A stretch of DNA of 64,000 nt, from positions 186,001 through 250,000 of the forward strand of contig CP043547.1 in the NCBI GenBank assembly GCA_009664345.1, given 5' to 3'. The stretch is from Planctomycetales bacterium 10988 (GTDB lineage Bacteria; Planctomycetota; Planctomycetia; Pirellulales; Pb10988). Below, one piece after another: positions 27,564 through 38,915 of the stretch (position 1 is its first letter; each line of letters opens with the position of its first letter). Under the pieces are notes generated by a model, which was given only the letters and a program-made list of their open reading frames with translations, had not been told where the DNA came from and made no database searches. Position numbers and translations under genes: made by a program.

Positions 27564-28255
27564 TTCGAACTGAACTCCGGGGGGAATTCGCCATTATCGC
27601 CATGCTTGGTGGGTTGCTGCATTTGGTAAAGATGTTGAATGAGGCAATCAGTACGCTTATCGACATCTACCTCGGCTAGCAAATCGGTCTTGATAGTGAG
27701 ATCAAGGTCCACCGTATAAGCGATGATATCAGCAAGCGTTCCAAGACCGAGATCGCTCTTTAAAAGCTCTTTGAACTGCTTTTGTGCTTCAGGAATTTGA
27801 GGGATGAGATTCCTAAAATAAGTCACCAACTTTTCTCTTTTCTGTGGATGACAAATAATTTTATCCAGCGAGGTGTGATCGTGCAGGATCTCAATTTTTG
27901 CTTCTCGGTACTGTTTCGAAGGCGATAATTCCTCGACGATTCTTGCTCGACAGACTCCTTGGGCAAGGAGATTGTAACGGCCATCGTCAAATTGATGGCA
28001 AGTCGCAATGCGGCACATACAGACCGTAGGGAAAATCGGGGGTCTGCCTTCGTAATCCTCTTCCCAGCCCGGTTCCAGCAGCGACATCGCAATCATGCGA
28101 TCCCCTTGCATCGCGTCTTGAATCATCTCTCGATAACGTGGCTCAAACACATGGAGCGGTTGGAGCACATGCGGGAAGACCACATGGTTCGGAAGGGGAA
28201 ATAGTCGTGCTACTTCCTCCATGGAAGGTTCATAATTGAAGTCTTCTTGACACAT
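27560..28255 (-). CDS. LON peptidase substrate-binding domain protein
   Basis: The 231-residue protein is a stand-alone LON N-terminal domain, without the ATPase and protease parts of Lon. It opens with LFPLPNHVVFPHVLQPLHVFEPRYREMI at about residues 18-45 and continues with VCMCRIATCHQFDDGRYNLLAQGVCRARI, both typical. Such proteins bind other proteins; their role in bacteria is poorly known. Its stop codon lies inside the right end of a dispersed repeat, so the C-terminus may have been altered by that insertion. The final stretch GDNGEFPPEFSSN is polar and probably disordered. Confidence 0.9.
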   Translation of the reverse strand: MCQEDFNYEPSMEEVARLFPLPNHVVFPHVLQPLHVFEPRYREMIQDAMQGDRMIAMSLLEPGWEEDYEGRPPIFPTVCMCRIATCHQFDDGRYNLLAQGVCRARIVEELSPSKQYREAKIEILHDHTSLDKIICHPQKREKLVTYFRNLIPQIPEAQKQFKELLKSDLGLGTLADIIAYTVDLDLTIKTDLLAEVDVDKRTDCLIQHLYQMQQPTKHGDNGEFPPEFSSN

Positions 28256-28516
28256 GAAGATTGATTTCGCTGGCCACGTGGATTGTCAATGAATCGCATT
28301 TCGATCAGGAAATGGTCAGATGTAGGGTCAGAATCAGCAGCAATACCGAAGTAGCACCGGTAAAAGCCCGATGAAAAACTTCGTTTTCTAAAAGAAGTGT
28401 AGACCGCGAAGCCGACTTGGCCAGCAGCGGAGAGCCAAATTCAAGATTTCTCGATTAGGAGAAAATCTTAGCAAAGCATCCAGTTTAACCTAGAGAAGAA
28501 AGAATGTTGAAAAAGC

Positions 28517-30595
28517 TTAACGTTCAGGCTTGGGAACGCGTGCTCGCTTTCCTCCTTTGCCACGACGGCCTCGGCCACGACCTTTGCTTTCTTTTCCTTT
28601 TAAATTCACCTTGCTTTTTTTATTGCCCACTTCCGCCCGGAGGGATTCGATCTGATCCCGCAAGATGGCGGCTCGTTCAAATTCCAAGGCAGCCGCTGCC
28701 GCACGCATTTCTTGTTCAAGCTCTTCCAGGAATTCCTCGGTGATGGTTTCGTCACTATCTGAAGATCGACCCACTACCGCATTCGCCTCGGCTCGGGCAG
28801 AGGCCTCGGACTCGATCCCTTCGCGAATCTTCTTGCGAATCGTTTGCGGCGTGATGCCGTGTTCTTTGTTATATGCCATTTGCAAACCACGACGACGTTC
28901 GGTTTCGTCAATGGCTCGTTGCATGGAATCCGTGACACTGTCCGCATAGAGAATCACCTTGGCATTCACATTTCGAGCTGACCGCCCAATTGTTTGCATC
29001 AAAGAACTTTCACTACGCAAAAATCCTTCTTTGTCAGCATCTAAAATCGCCACCAATGAAACTTCCGGCAGGTCTAGACCTTCCCTCAATAAGTTGACCC
29101 CGACGACTGCTTCGAAATTTCCAAGCCGAAGTTCTTTGAGAATTTCCACCCGTTCAAAAGCATCGAGTTCACTATGCAGCCATTTGCAGCGAATGTTCTG
29201 TTCATTGAAGTATCGGGTCAAATCCTCTGCCAGACGCTTTGTTAAAGTCGTGACTAAGACCCGTTCACCCACCTTGGATCGGGCTTGAATTTCTTTGGTT
29301 AGATGGGGAACTTGCCCGCGAGCCGGACAAATTTCAATGACCGGATCAAGCAAACCCGTGGGGCGAATGATTTGTTCGATGACTTCCCCTTGGGTCTTTT
29401 CAAGCTCGTAGGGCCCTGGGGTTGCGGAAACATAAATGCGATGATTTCCCCGTTTTTCCCACTCTTCGAAGGTCATCGGGCGGTTATCCATGGCACTCGG
29501 CAAGCGAAAACCGTGCTCAACGAGGGTTCGTTTTCGAGCTTGATCCCCATGAAACATGCCCCGAATTTGTGGAACCGAGACATGGGATTCGTCGACCATC
29601 AACAAAAAATCTTTGGGGAAATAGTCATAAAGCGAGGAAGGAGGAGTGCCAGGCGGTTTTCCGGAAAGCGGCAAACTATAATTTTCAATTCCAGGGCAAT
29701 AGCCGGCTTCCAACAACATTTCGAGATCGAACCGTGTTCGAGCATTCAATCGCTGAGCTTCCAGCAACTTCCCTTCACTTTTAAACTTTTCGAGTTGTTC
29801 TTCGAGTTCTTTACGAATTCGCTCCACGGCATTTTCGATCCGACTTTCAGGAATGACAAAATGCTTGGCTGGATAAATAAAGAGTTCTTCCCGCGCGGTG
29901 ATCGTTTCGCCACTGGTTGGATGGATGAAGGCCAATTGCTCGATCTCGTCGCCCCAGAGTTCAATGCGAAAAGCAAACTCTTCATAAGAAGGCCAAATTT
30001 CCACATTGTCGCCGCGAACGCGAAATTTTCCTGGCTGGAGATCGAGGTCATTTCGCTCGTATTGAATTTCTACCAGTTTTAATAAAAGTTGATCGCGGTC
30101 GATCCATTCGCTGGTTTTCAAGGAAACCATCATCGAGCGATAGTCTTCCGGGGAACCCAACCCATAGATCGAAGAAACACTTGCTACCACAATCACATCA
30201 CGCCGACTCACTAAAGCACTGGTTGCGGCTAATCTCAGGCGATCAATATCTTCATTAATGGAAGCATCTTTCTCAATATAAATATCACGCTGAGGGATAT
30301 AGGCTTCCGGTTGATAATAATCGTAATAAGAAACAAAATAATGAACGGCATTATTGGGGAAGAATTCTTTAAACTCCCCATATAATTGGGCGGCGAGGGT
30401 TTTATTGTGGGACATGACCAAGGTCGGTCGATCAAACTTCTGAATCACATTGGCCATGGAAAAGGTTTTTCCAGAACCTGTCACCCCCATGAGAACTTGT
30501 TCTCGCTGGCCGTTCTCCAGTCCTTGCACTAGACTATCAATAGCTTTTGGTTGGTCGCCTGCCGGTTCAAAGGGATAGACAAGTTCAAAGCCCAC
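28517..30595 (-). CDS. uvrB: Excinuclease ABC subunit UvrB
   Basis: UvrB opens DNA at lesions in nucleotide excision repair together with UvrA and UvrC. The start [19 protein letters not shown], Walker [13 protein letters not shown], the hairpin region [23 protein letters not shown], the QTIGRSARN motif VI and a C-terminal UVR motif ([23 protein letters not shown]) are all present. GTG at 30595 is the better start: AGGAAGAGGG lies seven bases upstream, whereas the TTG at 30625 has none. The last 35 residues are a Gly/Arg/Lys-rich basic tail beyond the UVR motif, not part of the standard protein. Confidence 0.97.
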   Translation of the reverse strand: MGFELVYPFEPAGDQPKAIDSLVQGLENGQREQVLMGVTGSGKTFSMANVIQKFDRPTLVMSHNKTLAAQLYGEFKEFFPNNAVHYFVSYYDYYQPEAYIPQRDIYIEKDASINEDIDRLRLAATSALVSRRDVIVVASVSSIYGLGSPEDYRSMMVSLKTSEWIDRDQLLLKLVEIQYERNDLDLQPGKFRVRGDNVEIWPSYEEFAFRIELWGDEIEQLAFIHPTSGETITAREELFIYPAKHFVIPESRIENAVERIRKELEEQLEKFKSEGKLLEAQRLNARTRFDLEMLLEAGYCPGIENYSLPLSGKPPGTPPSSLYDYFPKDFLLMVDESHVSVPQIRGMFHGDQARKRTLVEHGFRLPSAMDNRPMTFEEWEKRGNHRIYVSATPGPYELEKTQGEVIEQIIRPTGLLDPVIEICPARGQVPHLTKEIQARSKVGERVLVTTLTKRLAEDLTRYFNEQNIRCKWLHSELDAFERVEILKELRLGNFEAVVGVNLLREGLDLPEVSLVAILDADKEGFLRSESSLMQTIGRSARNVNAKVILYADSVTDSMQRAIDETERRRGLQMAYNKEHGITPQTIRKKIREGIESEASARAEANAVVGRSSDSDETITEEFLEELEQEMRAAAAALEFERAAILRDQIESLRAEVGNKKSKVNLKGKESKGRGRGRRGKGGKRARVPKPER

Positions 30596-30742
30596 AAGAT
30601 GACCCTCTTCCTTAGAAGTGAACAAAATTTAACTACCGTTAATTTATTGAATTGGCAAAAGAGTTACTAGAGTCAAATTTGGAATTTTCTTTTCCATTTA
30701 CTTCCTCTTTCGTTGGTGAAGTCCCGCGCGGAAACTTTTTTT

Positions 30743-31648
30743 ATGTGGATACGTAAGCATTCGGATGGGTTGGAGATTTATGCTCCGGCCAAACTGAATT
30801 TATCACTCAATATTCTTGGCAAGCGCCCTGATGGATTTCACGAAATCGATACCCTGGTGTTGCCGATCGATTGGTATGATCTTCTCTATTTTCGTCCTTT
30901 GAAATCGTCACGTTCCTTAGAGCTTGAAATCGAACAGACCGTCCCTTCTTATGCGATTGAACAACGCCCACGACTGTCGAGCCGACAAGACAATCTCATT
31001 CTTAAAGCATTGTCACTATTGAGGATACGAACGGGATACACCGGTGGAATGTCGATTCGAATAGTCAAGAGTATTCCCTGGGCGGCAGGGCTGGCAGGCG
31101 GTTCTTCCAATGCGGCGGCGAGTTTGTTTGCAGGAAATCTACTTTGGAATTTGGGGCTGAGTCAGGAAGAGTTGAAAAGCTTTGGAGCGGAACTTGGAAG
31201 TGATATTCCGCTTTTCTTTCAAAGCTCCGCAACGCGATGCCAAGGCCGCGGCGAATTACTGGAAGCGGTGCCTCAATTGTCCGGGCTTCACTTTGTTGTA
31301 TTGTCTCCAAGACAAGGTTTGTCAACCGCCGACGTTTTTCGCTCTTGCCAAATTCGCGAAGGTATGTCAGATTGCTCCAAATTAATTCAAAGTCTCCGCA
31401 CTGGCGACCTACGAAGTGCGGGTCAACTGATGCACAACGATCTCCAAGAGGCAGCCGAACGGCTCCTTCCCGAGATGGTGCGATTAAGAAAACAGTTTGA
31501 TCAATATCCGGTCGCCGGCCACCAAATGAGTGGCAGTGGGACGAGTTATTTTGCGTTATGTTACGGAGCAAACCAAGCGCGAAGGATCGCGCGACAGCTC
31601 CATGCGACCCATCAAGGGGACGTTCGTTGGGTTCGTAGTTTTTGTTAG
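30743..31648 (+). CDS. ispE: 4-diphosphocytidyl-2-C-methyl-D-erythritol kinase
   Basis: The GHMP kinase of the MEP isoprenoid pathway. [22 protein letters not shown] is the family opening, [15 protein letters not shown] the ATP-binding loop, and [12 protein letters not shown] the C-terminal glycine motif. The length (about 301 residues) is normal. ATG at 30743 fits the family N-terminus; TTG at 30713 and GTG at 30716 add ten residues but lack ribosome sites. It lies only 25 bases before spoVG, the same neighbourhood as in Bacillus, where ispE lies shortly upstream of spoVG. Confidence 0.93.
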   Translation: MWIRKHSDGLEIYAPAKLNLSLNILGKRPDGFHEIDTLVLPIDWYDLLYFRPLKSSRSLELEIEQTVPSYAIEQRPRLSSRQDNLILKALSLLRIRTGYTGGMSIRIVKSIPWAAGLAGGSSNAAASLFAGNLLWNLGLSQEELKSFGAELGSDIPLFFQSSATRCQGRGELLEAVPQLSGLHFVVLSPRQGLSTADVFRSCQIREGMSDCSKLIQSLRTGDLRSAGQLMHNDLQEAAERLLPEMVRLRKQFDQYPVAGHQMSGSGTSYFALCYGANQARRIARQLHATHQGDVRWVRSFC

Positions 31649-31673
31649 ATCGCCGTACCGAAGGAGGTCGGTC

Positions 31674-32270
31674 GTGGAGATCACTGAAGTTCGCATCAAG
31701 CTCATGGAAGATTCCGGCGATCGCTTACGCGCTTTTTGTTCCATTACATTGGACAGCGCATTTGTGATTCGCGATCTTAAAATTATCGAAGGACCAAATG
31801 GTCTCTTTGTTGCCATGCCAAGCAGAAAACTTTCTGCACGTTGCACGAACTGTGGCTGTAAAAATCATTTAAGAGCAGCCTATTGTAATCATTGTGGGAG
31901 CGAGCTGGATTCGCTTGATCTCCCGCACGATGATGAGGGCAGGACCAAGTTGCATGCCGATGTTGCTCATCCTATTAATTCCACTTGCCGTGAGATGATT
32001 CAATCTCGCCTGCTGGAAGCTTTGGAAGAAGAGCAAGAACGGGCCATGCTCCCTGGCTATGTTTCCAATTATTATGAAGACGATTTGGGCGAGGACATCG
32101 ATTACGGTCCTTCGCAATCCGAAAAGCCTTCGAAAAAGGAAACGATGACGGTCGCTTATTCTCAAGCCCATCGCGCACCGCAGGGACCGCATCGCTCACG
32201 CGTGCAAGAATCCAGCGGAAGCCGAAAACGTTCCAGTGCTTCGGATTCCTTTGGGGCAGGAATTCTTTAA
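31674..32270 (+). CDS. spoVG: SpoVG-family protein with a zinc ribbon and long tail
   Basis: The 198-residue protein begins with a SpoVG domain ([12 protein letters not shown], then [23 protein letters not shown] and [10 protein letters not shown]), an RNA- or DNA-binding regulator. Unlike the Bacillus protein (about 97 residues) it continues with a zinc ribbon, C-x2-C-x11-C-x2-C ([18 protein letters not shown]), and about 110 polar residues ending in a Ser/Arg-rich stretch. GTG at 31674 is chosen for AAGGAGG ten bases upstream; the open frame extends further upstream into ispE. The added zinc ribbon is typical for planctomycete SpoVG as far as I recall. Confidence 0.9.
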   Translation: MEITEVRIKLMEDSGDRLRAFCSITLDSAFVIRDLKIIEGPNGLFVAMPSRKLSARCTNCGCKNHLRAAYCNHCGSELDSLDLPHDDEGRTKLHADVAHPINSTCREMIQSRLLEALEEEQERAMLPGYVSNYYEDDLGEDIDYGPSQSEKPSKKETMTVAYSQAHRAPQGPHRSRVQESSGSRKRSSASDSFGAGIL

Positions 32271-32288
32271 CAGAGTCGGGCGATTCTA

Positions 32289-33134
32289 TTAATGAAATGC
32301 CTCGACTCCGTTGTGGAAAATCTTGAGGCCTTCCCCTTTGCGGTGATTGGGCATACGCGTCCAACGTGGATGATGTGTGAAGTCAATATACCGCTCAGGG
32401 TGCGGCATCAAGCCCAGCACGGTTCCGCTTGGATCGCATAAACCGGCGATATCGCCTTGGGAGCCATTCGGATTCGATGGATACGGTAGCGGGGTGAAAG
32501 GAAAATCCAAGTTTCCTTCATTGAGAGCTTGGACTTCCGGGTCCGATTTTAACTTCCCCGTCTGAATTTTATGTGGAGAAGTATAGCGGAGAACTGCCTG
32601 CGAGCGTGAAAACAATCGGTGAATCGCCGAAGGTTCTTTCGCCACGAATTTCCCTTCAGCATGGGCAATCGGCAATTCCAATCGCTCCAGACCTTGCAAC
32701 CAAACGGAAGGTCCCGGATCGACGCGTAAATGGACCCATCGGTCTTCATAAAGCCCGTTCTCATTCCAGGTCAAGGTCGTATCTGGAGGAGTGGAATCTT
32801 GCGCGTCTTGAAAGAGTCCCGCTTTTAACAAAACTTGAAAGCCATTGCAGACGCCGAGAATCAATTTTTGTTGAGACCGAAATTTAAAGAGTGCATCTTT
32901 CAAACGTAATTGAAATTGGTCCGCGAAGATTTTACCCGCGGCGATGTCATCTCCATAGCTGAAGCCACCCGGCACGCAAAGAATTTGGAAGTCGTCCAAA
33001 GACTGAGGAGATTCCAATAAACGATTGATATGCCAAACCGTGGCGGCTCCCCCTGCTTTTTCGAAAGCAAAGGCGGTTTCTTGATCGCAATTACTGCCGG
33101 GGGCTCGCAAAATTAATACACGCGGTTGAGCCAT
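32289..33134 (-). CDS. purQ: Phosphoribosylformylglycinamidine synthase subunit PurQ
   Basis: The 281-residue class I glutamine amidotransferase supplies ammonia for FGAM synthesis in purine biosynthesis. It starts PRVLILRAPGSNCDQETAFAFE, has FSYGDDIAAGKI and the nucleophile Cys in LILGVCNGFQVL (about residue 100), and ends with the catalytic His-Glu pair in GLMPHPERYID. It is about 50 residues longer than the small PurQ of Bacillus and closer in size to archaeal-type and fused versions. AGGAAAG precedes the ATG. It follows purL by 129 bases on the same strand. Confidence 0.95.
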   Translation of the reverse strand: MAQPRVLILRAPGSNCDQETAFAFEKAGGAATVWHINRLLESPQSLDDFQILCVPGGFSYGDDIAAGKIFADQFQLRLKDALFKFRSQQKLILGVCNGFQVLLKAGLFQDAQDSTPPDTTLTWNENGLYEDRWVHLRVDPGPSVWLQGLERLELPIAHAEGKFVAKEPSAIHRLFSRSQAVLRYTSPHKIQTGKLKSDPEVQALNEGNLDFPFTPLPYPSNPNGSQGDIAGLCDPSGTVLGLMPHPERYIDFTHHPRWTRMPNHRKGEGLKIFHNGVEAFH

Positions 33135-33263
33135 TCTTTCCTCGATTTATCAATAATTGACGGTATAGAATTTTGTTGAGCGATTGAGTGGAAATGAAGG
33201 AAACTTTTCTATTCTCACTGCACGTTCAAGTGGTTGAAGATTGGAAAAAGCTTCTCCACTTGT

Positions 33264-36200
33264 TTAATTAAACTTTAAAGGTTTTTGCCAAGCCGCTTTT
33301 AGTTCTTCCAAAGGCGTTCGAATCAAGACCGGAGACATCGGTTCTTCCCAATGATCTTCGGGCAAAGCGGAATAAAGATGGGGAAGTCCGACGATTTCCA
33401 ACATCCCGTGATCAACCACCTCTCCAATCAAAGCGTGTGGCACTTCTTCCATCTGTTTTTCAAAGGCTTCCGTTTGATCCGGGGGAACCTCGCAAAGGAA
33501 GCGGCTGTTCGATTCGCTAAACATCAGTAAACAAGCGGCATCCTCTCGATTCGCGATCGCCGGCAGTCCTTCTCCGTCATATCCCTGATCGTTATATTTA
33601 TCATTTTCGCCCGATAGTTGTGTTTCTTCCTCAGGTGTGGAAATCGCATGGGGACATTGTGCCAAGAAAGCCCTTACGCCAAGTCCACCGGCGAATGCCA
33701 TTTCCGCAAGGGCAACGGCCAATCCCCCTTCACTCAGATCATGACACGATGCTACGGAGCCAGCCTTGATGGCTCGATGAAGCATCATAAAAGTTCTTTT
33801 TGCCAACGAAGGATCGACTTGTGGCACTTGTCCAGCATCAAGATTAAAAAGTTGATTGAAGTGGGAACCGCCCATTTCTTCTTTGGTTAAACCTACCTGA
33901 TAAATAAAGTTCCCAGGGGCTTTCAAATCCATGGTTACACAATCGGCAACATCTTCCACTTGTCCCATCGCACTAATTAACAAGGTGGAAGGAATCGCGA
34001 TCGTTTCATCCGTGCCGTCTTCTTTTTTATAGCGGAACTCGTTATTTAAACTGTCTTTTCCACTAATAAATGGTGTTTGGAAAGCGATCGCCATTTGTTG
34101 ACAAGCGAGGGCCGCACGAACCAAAGTCCCCAACGTTTCGGGCTTTTCCGTATTTCCCCAACAGAAATTATCCAAAATCGCGATCTTTTCTGGATCGCCA
34201 CCGACGGCGACATTGTTGCGAATCGCTTCATCAATGGCACTGGCAGCCATATCAAAAGGATCGTAATCGCCGTAGTTGGGATTCATTCCGCAAGAAATAA
34301 CTAAGCCTTTGCGACTATCCAAACGAGGCCGAACGACCGCAGCATCGGAAGGTCCGTCATCGACAACCCCGACCAGAGGTTTAATAACACTTCCACCTTG
34401 AACCTCGTGATCGTATTGACGGATAATCCATTCTTTACTGGCAATGTTTAAAGAGCTTAAAAGCGCTTTTAGGATCGTCGAATATTCAACATGGGAGGTT
34501 TGTGGGAGACTCCAAGGTTTGATCTCCGCCGGTTGATAAACTGCATCACGAATCACCGGAGGACGGCCATCATGAAGGAAGCTCATCTCGAGTTCGCCAA
34601 CGAGTTTGTCTTCATAATTTAAAGTCAACTTACCCGTATCGACAAATTTTCCGATGACCGTGGCATCGACATTTTCACTGCTACACAGGTCTTTCAGCTT
34701 GGACCATTGTTCTTCCGAAACCGACAAAACCATCCGTTCTTGCGCTTCCGAGATCCATATCTCGGTATAATTGAGACCTTCATATTTTAAAGGAACTTTA
34801 TCAAGCCAAACTTCAGCACCAAGTTTCTCTCCCATTTCCCCAACAGCACTGGAAAAGCCACCGGCTCCGCAGTCAGTGACCGCGTTGTAAAGGTTTTGAT
34901 CTCTAGCTTGTAACAGAACATCAAGGACCATTTTTTCGGTAATGGCGTTCCCGATCTGCACCGCACCACCGGAGATGGTTTCGCTTTCTTCGGTCAATTC
35001 CGCGGAGCTGAAGGTTGCCCCATGAATTCCATCGCGTCCGGTTTTTCCTCCGATCGCCACAATCAAATCGCCGGGATGCACTTTTTTCTTCGTTTTATCC
35101 CTGGGAATAATGCCAACGTTTCCACAATAAACAAGCGGGTTTCCTAAGAATCTTTTATCAAAATAAACGGCCCCATTGACGGTCGGAATGCCCATACGAT
35201 TTCCATAATCCCGCACTCCTGCCACGACTCCTTGCAAAACTCGTTTGGGATGGAGGACTCCGGTCGGCAAAGAATCCGCCGCAGTCGAGGGATCGGCAAA
35301 ACAAAAAACATCGGTATTACAAACCGGCTTCGCACCAAGTCCGGTCCCCAACGGATCGCGAATGACTCCACCGAGTCCGGTATTCGCACCCCCATAAGGT
35401 TCAATGGCCGAAGGGTGATTATGTGTTTCTACTTTAAAAACAACATCATTCTCTTCATCAAAACGGACGATACCGGCATTGTCTTCAAAGACACTGACAC
35501 ACCAATCTTTTTCACCTTTTGCTTTACGAATTTGTTGGGTAGCGGCAAAGATTGTCTCTTTGAGCATATTCTCAAACTGACGCTCGCCCTTTTCATCCTG
35601 ATAATGAATGCGGCCCGCCAGGGTTTTATGGCTACAATGCTCACTCCAAGTTTGTGCAATCGTTTCAAGTTCAATGTCAGTTGGGTCTCGTCCCAATTCA
35701 TCGAATTTCTTTTGAATCGTTTGCATCTCAGCCAATTGAAGATAAAGTTGTTGCTTTAAACTCATCTCCATCAACGCTTCATCTGACAATCCACTTAAAG
35801 AAACCGTCAGTTTTTCAAATTGATAATCTTTCCCTAGATCAAGTTGTTGAAAAGGGAGCGAGCCATAATAAACTTGTTCTATGGCATCATTCGCTAGAAT
35901 TTTTTGAGCAATCTTTTCAATCGTTGCTTGATCGATCCCTTCAAACCAATACTTTCGCAACGTACGGACTTCATCCACAGAAATGGAATGTCGTGCAATG
36001 GCTTCGTGTGTCGATTGGGCAACCGGGTCCATGACGCCGGGCTTGGCTAATACATAGACAAGTTGCGATTCGTTGCCTGAAGGTGACTTTAAAAGGTGAT
36101 CTTCATTCGGCTTGCCAACTTGTACCGTTTCCACTACGGAATCATACAATAAGGTTTCGGTAATGAGCTGGATCTCTTCCGGGGTCAATTCCCCTTGAAT

Positions 36201-36329
36201 TAAATATCCCCGCGTGGCGTCCACGGTTAAATTTTCCTGGATGCCGAGTTCCGTCGCTTCAGTAATCACACGTTGAGCCAGCAGGTTGGGTTCCGATTCC
36301 CGTGGCTGGATATCAATTTCCCATAGCAT
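33264..36329 (-). CDS. purL: FGAM synthase PurL with fused N-terminal PurS-like repeats
   Basis: The 1021-residue protein is larger than small PurL (about 740) and smaller than the E. coli type (about 1300). Residues 1-75 and about 88-165 look like two PurS-like units ([19 protein letters not shown]..; [20 protein letters not shown].., each ending in a V..V(Q/Y)(V/Y)G strand). The PurL core follows: [27 protein letters not shown], then [16 protein letters not shown] and the second half with SGKDSLNNE and [15 protein letters not shown]. It makes FGAM from FGAR with PurQ, which is separate here. The ATG at 36329 overlaps the end of tyrA by 17 bases, so the two genes are translationally coupled. 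Confidence 0.95.
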   Translation of the reverse strand: MLWEIDIQPRESEPNLLAQRVITEATELGIQENLTVDATRGYLIQGELTPEEIQLITETLLYDSVVETVQVGKPNEDHLLKSPSGNESQLVYVLAKPGVMDPVAQSTHEAIARHSISVDEVRTLRKYWFEGIDQATIEKIAQKILANDAIEQVYYGSLPFQQLDLGKDYQFEKLTVSLSGLSDEALMEMSLKQQLYLQLAEMQTIQKKFDELGRDPTDIELETIAQTWSEHCSHKTLAGRIHYQDEKGERQFENMLKETIFAATQQIRKAKGEKDWCVSVFEDNAGIVRFDEENDVVFKVETHNHPSAIEPYGGANTGLGGVIRDPLGTGLGAKPVCNTDVFCFADPSTAADSLPTGVLHPKRVLQGVVAGVRDYGNRMGIPTVNGAVYFDKRFLGNPLVYCGNVGIIPRDKTKKKVHPGDLIVAIGGKTGRDGIHGATFSSAELTEESETISGGAVQIGNAITEKMVLDVLLQARDQNLYNAVTDCGAGGFSSAVGEMGEKLGAEVWLDKVPLKYEGLNYTEIWISEAQERMVLSVSEEQWSKLKDLCSSENVDATVIGKFVDTGKLTLNYEDKLVGELEMSFLHDGRPPVIRDAVYQPAEIKPWSLPQTSHVEYSTILKALLSSLNIASKEWIIRQYDHEVQGGSVIKPLVGVVDDGPSDAAVVRPRLDSRKGLVISCGMNPNYGDYDPFDMAASAIDEAIRNNVAVGGDPEKIAILDNFCWGNTEKPETLGTLVRAALACQQMAIAFQTPFISGKDSLNNEFRYKKEDGTDETIAIPSTLLISAMGQVEDVADCVTMDLKAPGNFIYQVGLTKEEMGGSHFNQLFNLDAGQVPQVDPSLAKRTFMMLHRAIKAGSVASCHDLSEGGLAVALAEMAFAGGLGVRAFLAQCPHAISTPEEETQLSGENDKYNDQGYDGEGLPAIANREDAACLLMFSESNSRFLCEVPPDQTEAFEKQMEEVPHALIGEVVDHGMLEIVGLPHLYSALPEDHWEEPMSPVLIRTPLEELKAAWQKPLKFN

Positions 36330-37167
36330 TGCGATTTTGCTGTGCCTCGCTTAGAAAGTTGAAAAGTTGGTCTGAGTCTGACGCCTCTAGCGCCTTTTCG
36401 ATGCGATCAAATTGTTGACGAAATTGTTCAATCGCGTTGATTAACTCTTCTCGATTTTCAAGAAAGATTTGTGTCCATAAATGAGGGCTACCTGCCGCGA
36501 TGCGCGTTGTATCACGGTATCCGCCTCCGGAGAGGGTCAGTTGGTCAGGTTGAATGGTTGCCGCTAAACTACTTGCTACAAAATGAGGTAAATGGCTGGT
36601 TAGGGCCAAAATTCGATCGTGTTCTTCAGGAGAAAGCTCTACCGTTTGACATCCCAACGCTTGCCAAAATTGTTTGAGATGGAGAACGTCTTGTTGTACT
36701 GTTTCCTCAGTGGGCGTGATGACAACTGGGCGATTTTCAAATAAATCTTTCATCGCGGCTTGCGGCCCACTCGCTTCACTTCCGGCAATTGGATGACTTC
36801 CCAGAAAACGAACTTGGTTTTGAAGCGTAGTTCCCAACTCTCGGACGAGAGCGGCTTTGGTACTGCCCGCATCCGTTATTAACGTATTTTCTTTACAAAA
36901 GGTTGCTACCTGTTTAACGATAGGAACGATTTGGGATACCGGGGTACAAACGATTACTAAATCTGCTTGTTGTACGCCCGTTTTTAAATCCGTGGTCGCT
37001 TCGGTAACCACCCCACATTCCAGGGCCTTTTTTAAAGTGCTCTTAGACCGGCCGATCCCAATGACGTGGTCAGCCAGTTGACGAGTTTGTAAAGCCAATC
37101 CGATGGAACCACCAATGAGGCCAACTCCGACGATTGCAATCCGATTCCAAGGAGGATATGAAGTCAT
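36313..37167 (-). CDS. tyrA: Prephenate dehydrogenase TyrA
   Basis: The roughly 284-residue protein has the Rossmann start [18 protein letters not shown] and the TyrA landmarks [33 protein letters not shown] and the [12 protein letters not shown] helix with the catalytic-site residues. It converts prephenate to 4-hydroxyphenylpyruvate in tyrosine synthesis. I use the ATG at 37167, with GGAGGG ten bases upstream; the longer frame to 37251 adds 28 residues without family similarity. Its 3' end overlaps purL by 17 bases. No chorismate mutase or ACT domain is fused. Confidence 0.94.
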   Translation of the reverse strand: MTSYPPWNRIAIVGVGLIGGSIGLALQTRQLADHVIGIGRSKSTLKKALECGVVTEATTDLKTGVQQADLVIVCTPVSQIVPIVKQVATFCKENTLITDAGSTKAALVRELGTTLQNQVRFLGSHPIAGSEASGPQAAMKDLFENRPVVITPTEETVQQDVLHLKQFWQALGCQTVELSPEEHDRILALTSHLPHFVASSLAATIQPDQLTLSGGGYRDTTRIAAGSPHLWTQIFLENREELINAIEQFRQQFDRIEKALEASDSDQLFNFLSEAQQNRNAMGN

Positions 37168-37699
37168 CGACGTTATTCCCTCCCAGAAAACGAAGTCGTT
37201 GCGAATAGAAAGAGCCTGGTCCAAGAAGCAATTTTTCGAATGAAGATACATTCAAACAAGGTTATCTTCTTACTACAACGACAACCTTCATGTTGTTTTA
37301 TCTCAGAGCTTCTTAGCCATCATTGTAACCCAGAGGGAACAAGTTTGACGAGGGGGCAAGAACGATCACTTCCCAAAATTAAGAGGAATCAAGGCGAACT
37401 TTATTTCTAAAGTTGATTTCCCTTCCCGATACAATCAGAAAACCCAACTCAATAGAAAGAGTATAAGTAAATCAATAGCTCATATGGAAAAATATAAGAA
37501 GAAGCGTATCTGCCAACCCCTACTTCTAGGTTTTGCTTCAAAATTCACGATGCGCTTGTCGATAAATGGCCTGAGTTTAGCGGCAGCATTCGACAAAGAA
37601 ACTACCATTAACTATTCAAAGAAAGATCAATAGGATACATTGAGAATCCGATTGTGCAAGCACCTGAGAAGCGTCGAAAAGCGAAGGGAATAGGCCGCC
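37168..37699. other. Intergenic region between tyrA and the GspF-like gene
   Basis: These 532 bases between divergent genes contain no gene, repeat or hairpin that I can support; only the ribosome site GGAGGG of tyrA and a weak AGGGAA before 37700 stand out. Confidence 0.4.
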
Positions 37700-38740
37700 A
37701 TGTTATTTAGTGCCGAAGTGCGTACCAAAGAGTTAGCCCGTCTTTGTCGAAATTTATCGCGTGGGCTTGAGGCTGGCCTTCCTCTTGTTCAAGTCATGCA
37801 GCGAACCACCGATGGGAGTTATTCCGCAGCTTTAACCATGCGGTTGAAAGAGATGAGCCACGCTCTGAGCACTGGTGAAAATTTAGAAGCCGCGCTCTCA
37901 GAAACAGGTACTTATTTCCCACGTCTTTTTCGAGAGTTGGTAAGTTTAGGAGAAAAAACAGGACAACTTCCCGAGGTTCTCAAACGCTTGGCCGATAGTT
38001 ATGACCTTCGTTTAAAAATGCGGCAAGAGTTTATTTCTGCCATTAGTTGGCCACTTCTTCAATTGGTGGCGGCCATTTTTATTATTGGATTTTTGATTTG
38101 GATTTTAGGGGTGATCAGTGAAATTCTTGGCAGTGAAGCCTTGGATATTACAGGGTTGGGCCTGGTAGGGACAAAAGGCGTCATTATTTATTTTACGGTT
38201 GTTACCCTTATCTTTATAAGTCTATGGCTAGGATATGAAGCCTTTCGCCGAGGGGTTGCCGATTCGATTGCACTTCATCGTTTTGTCTTAAATATTCCTG
38301 TGGTTGGGCCTGCCTTGAGAATCTTGTCACTATCACAAATTGCTTGGTCGATGCAATTGGCTTTTGATACCGATATGCCTTTAAAGGAGTCGATTCCATT
38401 AGTTTTAGCAAGTACTCCGAATCGAGTCTATCAAATACAGACCGATCAAATCGTTCGAAAAGTTTTAGACGGAGAGTCCTTAAGCTTGGCCTTTTCTGAA
38501 GCCGGGGATTACCCTTCCGATTTTCTTGACACTTTGGAAGTCGGAGAACAAACCGGACAGATTCCAGAATCGATGGAAATCCTCGCCACCCAATATCGAG
38601 AACGTGCCCAAACTGCCTTGGCGACTTTGGCAAAAGTAGCTGGCTTTCTTGTTTGGGCTTGCGTCGCCATTATTTTGGTTGCGATGATTCTAAGAATCTT
38701 CTATGTAGCTTACCTAAAGCCAATCCAGGAATTGCTTTAA
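37700..38740 (+). CDS. Type II secretion/type IV pilus inner-membrane protein, GspF family
   Basis: The 346-residue protein has the two-repeat GspF/PilC design. Repeat 1 (about 10-145) starts LARLCRNLSRGLEAGLPLVQVM and has FPRLFRELVSLGEKTGQLPEVLKRLADSY; repeat 2 (about 210-345) has FDTDMPLKESIPLVLAS and DFLDTLEVGEQTGQIPESMEILATQY. Three hydrophobic segments lie near 115-143, 155-177 and 313-340. It is an inner-membrane platform for a pilus or secretion machine. No gspE, gspG or pilin gene is next to it, so it is separated from its partners. Confidence 0.9.
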   Translation: MLFSAEVRTKELARLCRNLSRGLEAGLPLVQVMQRTTDGSYSAALTMRLKEMSHALSTGENLEAALSETGTYFPRLFRELVSLGEKTGQLPEVLKRLADSYDLRLKMRQEFISAISWPLLQLVAAIFIIGFLIWILGVISEILGSEALDITGLGLVGTKGVIIYFTVVTLIFISLWLGYEAFRRGVADSIALHRFVLNIPVVGPALRILSLSQIAWSMQLAFDTDMPLKESIPLVLASTPNRVYQIQTDQIVRKVLDGESLSLAFSEAGDYPSDFLDTLEVGEQTGQIPESMEILATQYRERAQTALATLAKVAGFLVWACVAIILVAMILRIFYVAYLKPIQELL

Positions 38741-38915
38741 GGCTTTGGTCGATTGTCAGATTATCGGCTAATTGCAATGGAAAAAATTACTATTGTATCG
38801 GATAATAATCCTGTCCTTTGCCAGAGCTTTCAAGCAACAATGGTCAAGATGTCGTTAAATGAGATATCCTCAGGGAGACAAAACCTCTCTATAATTTCTG
38901 TGAATCAAGCTTGGG

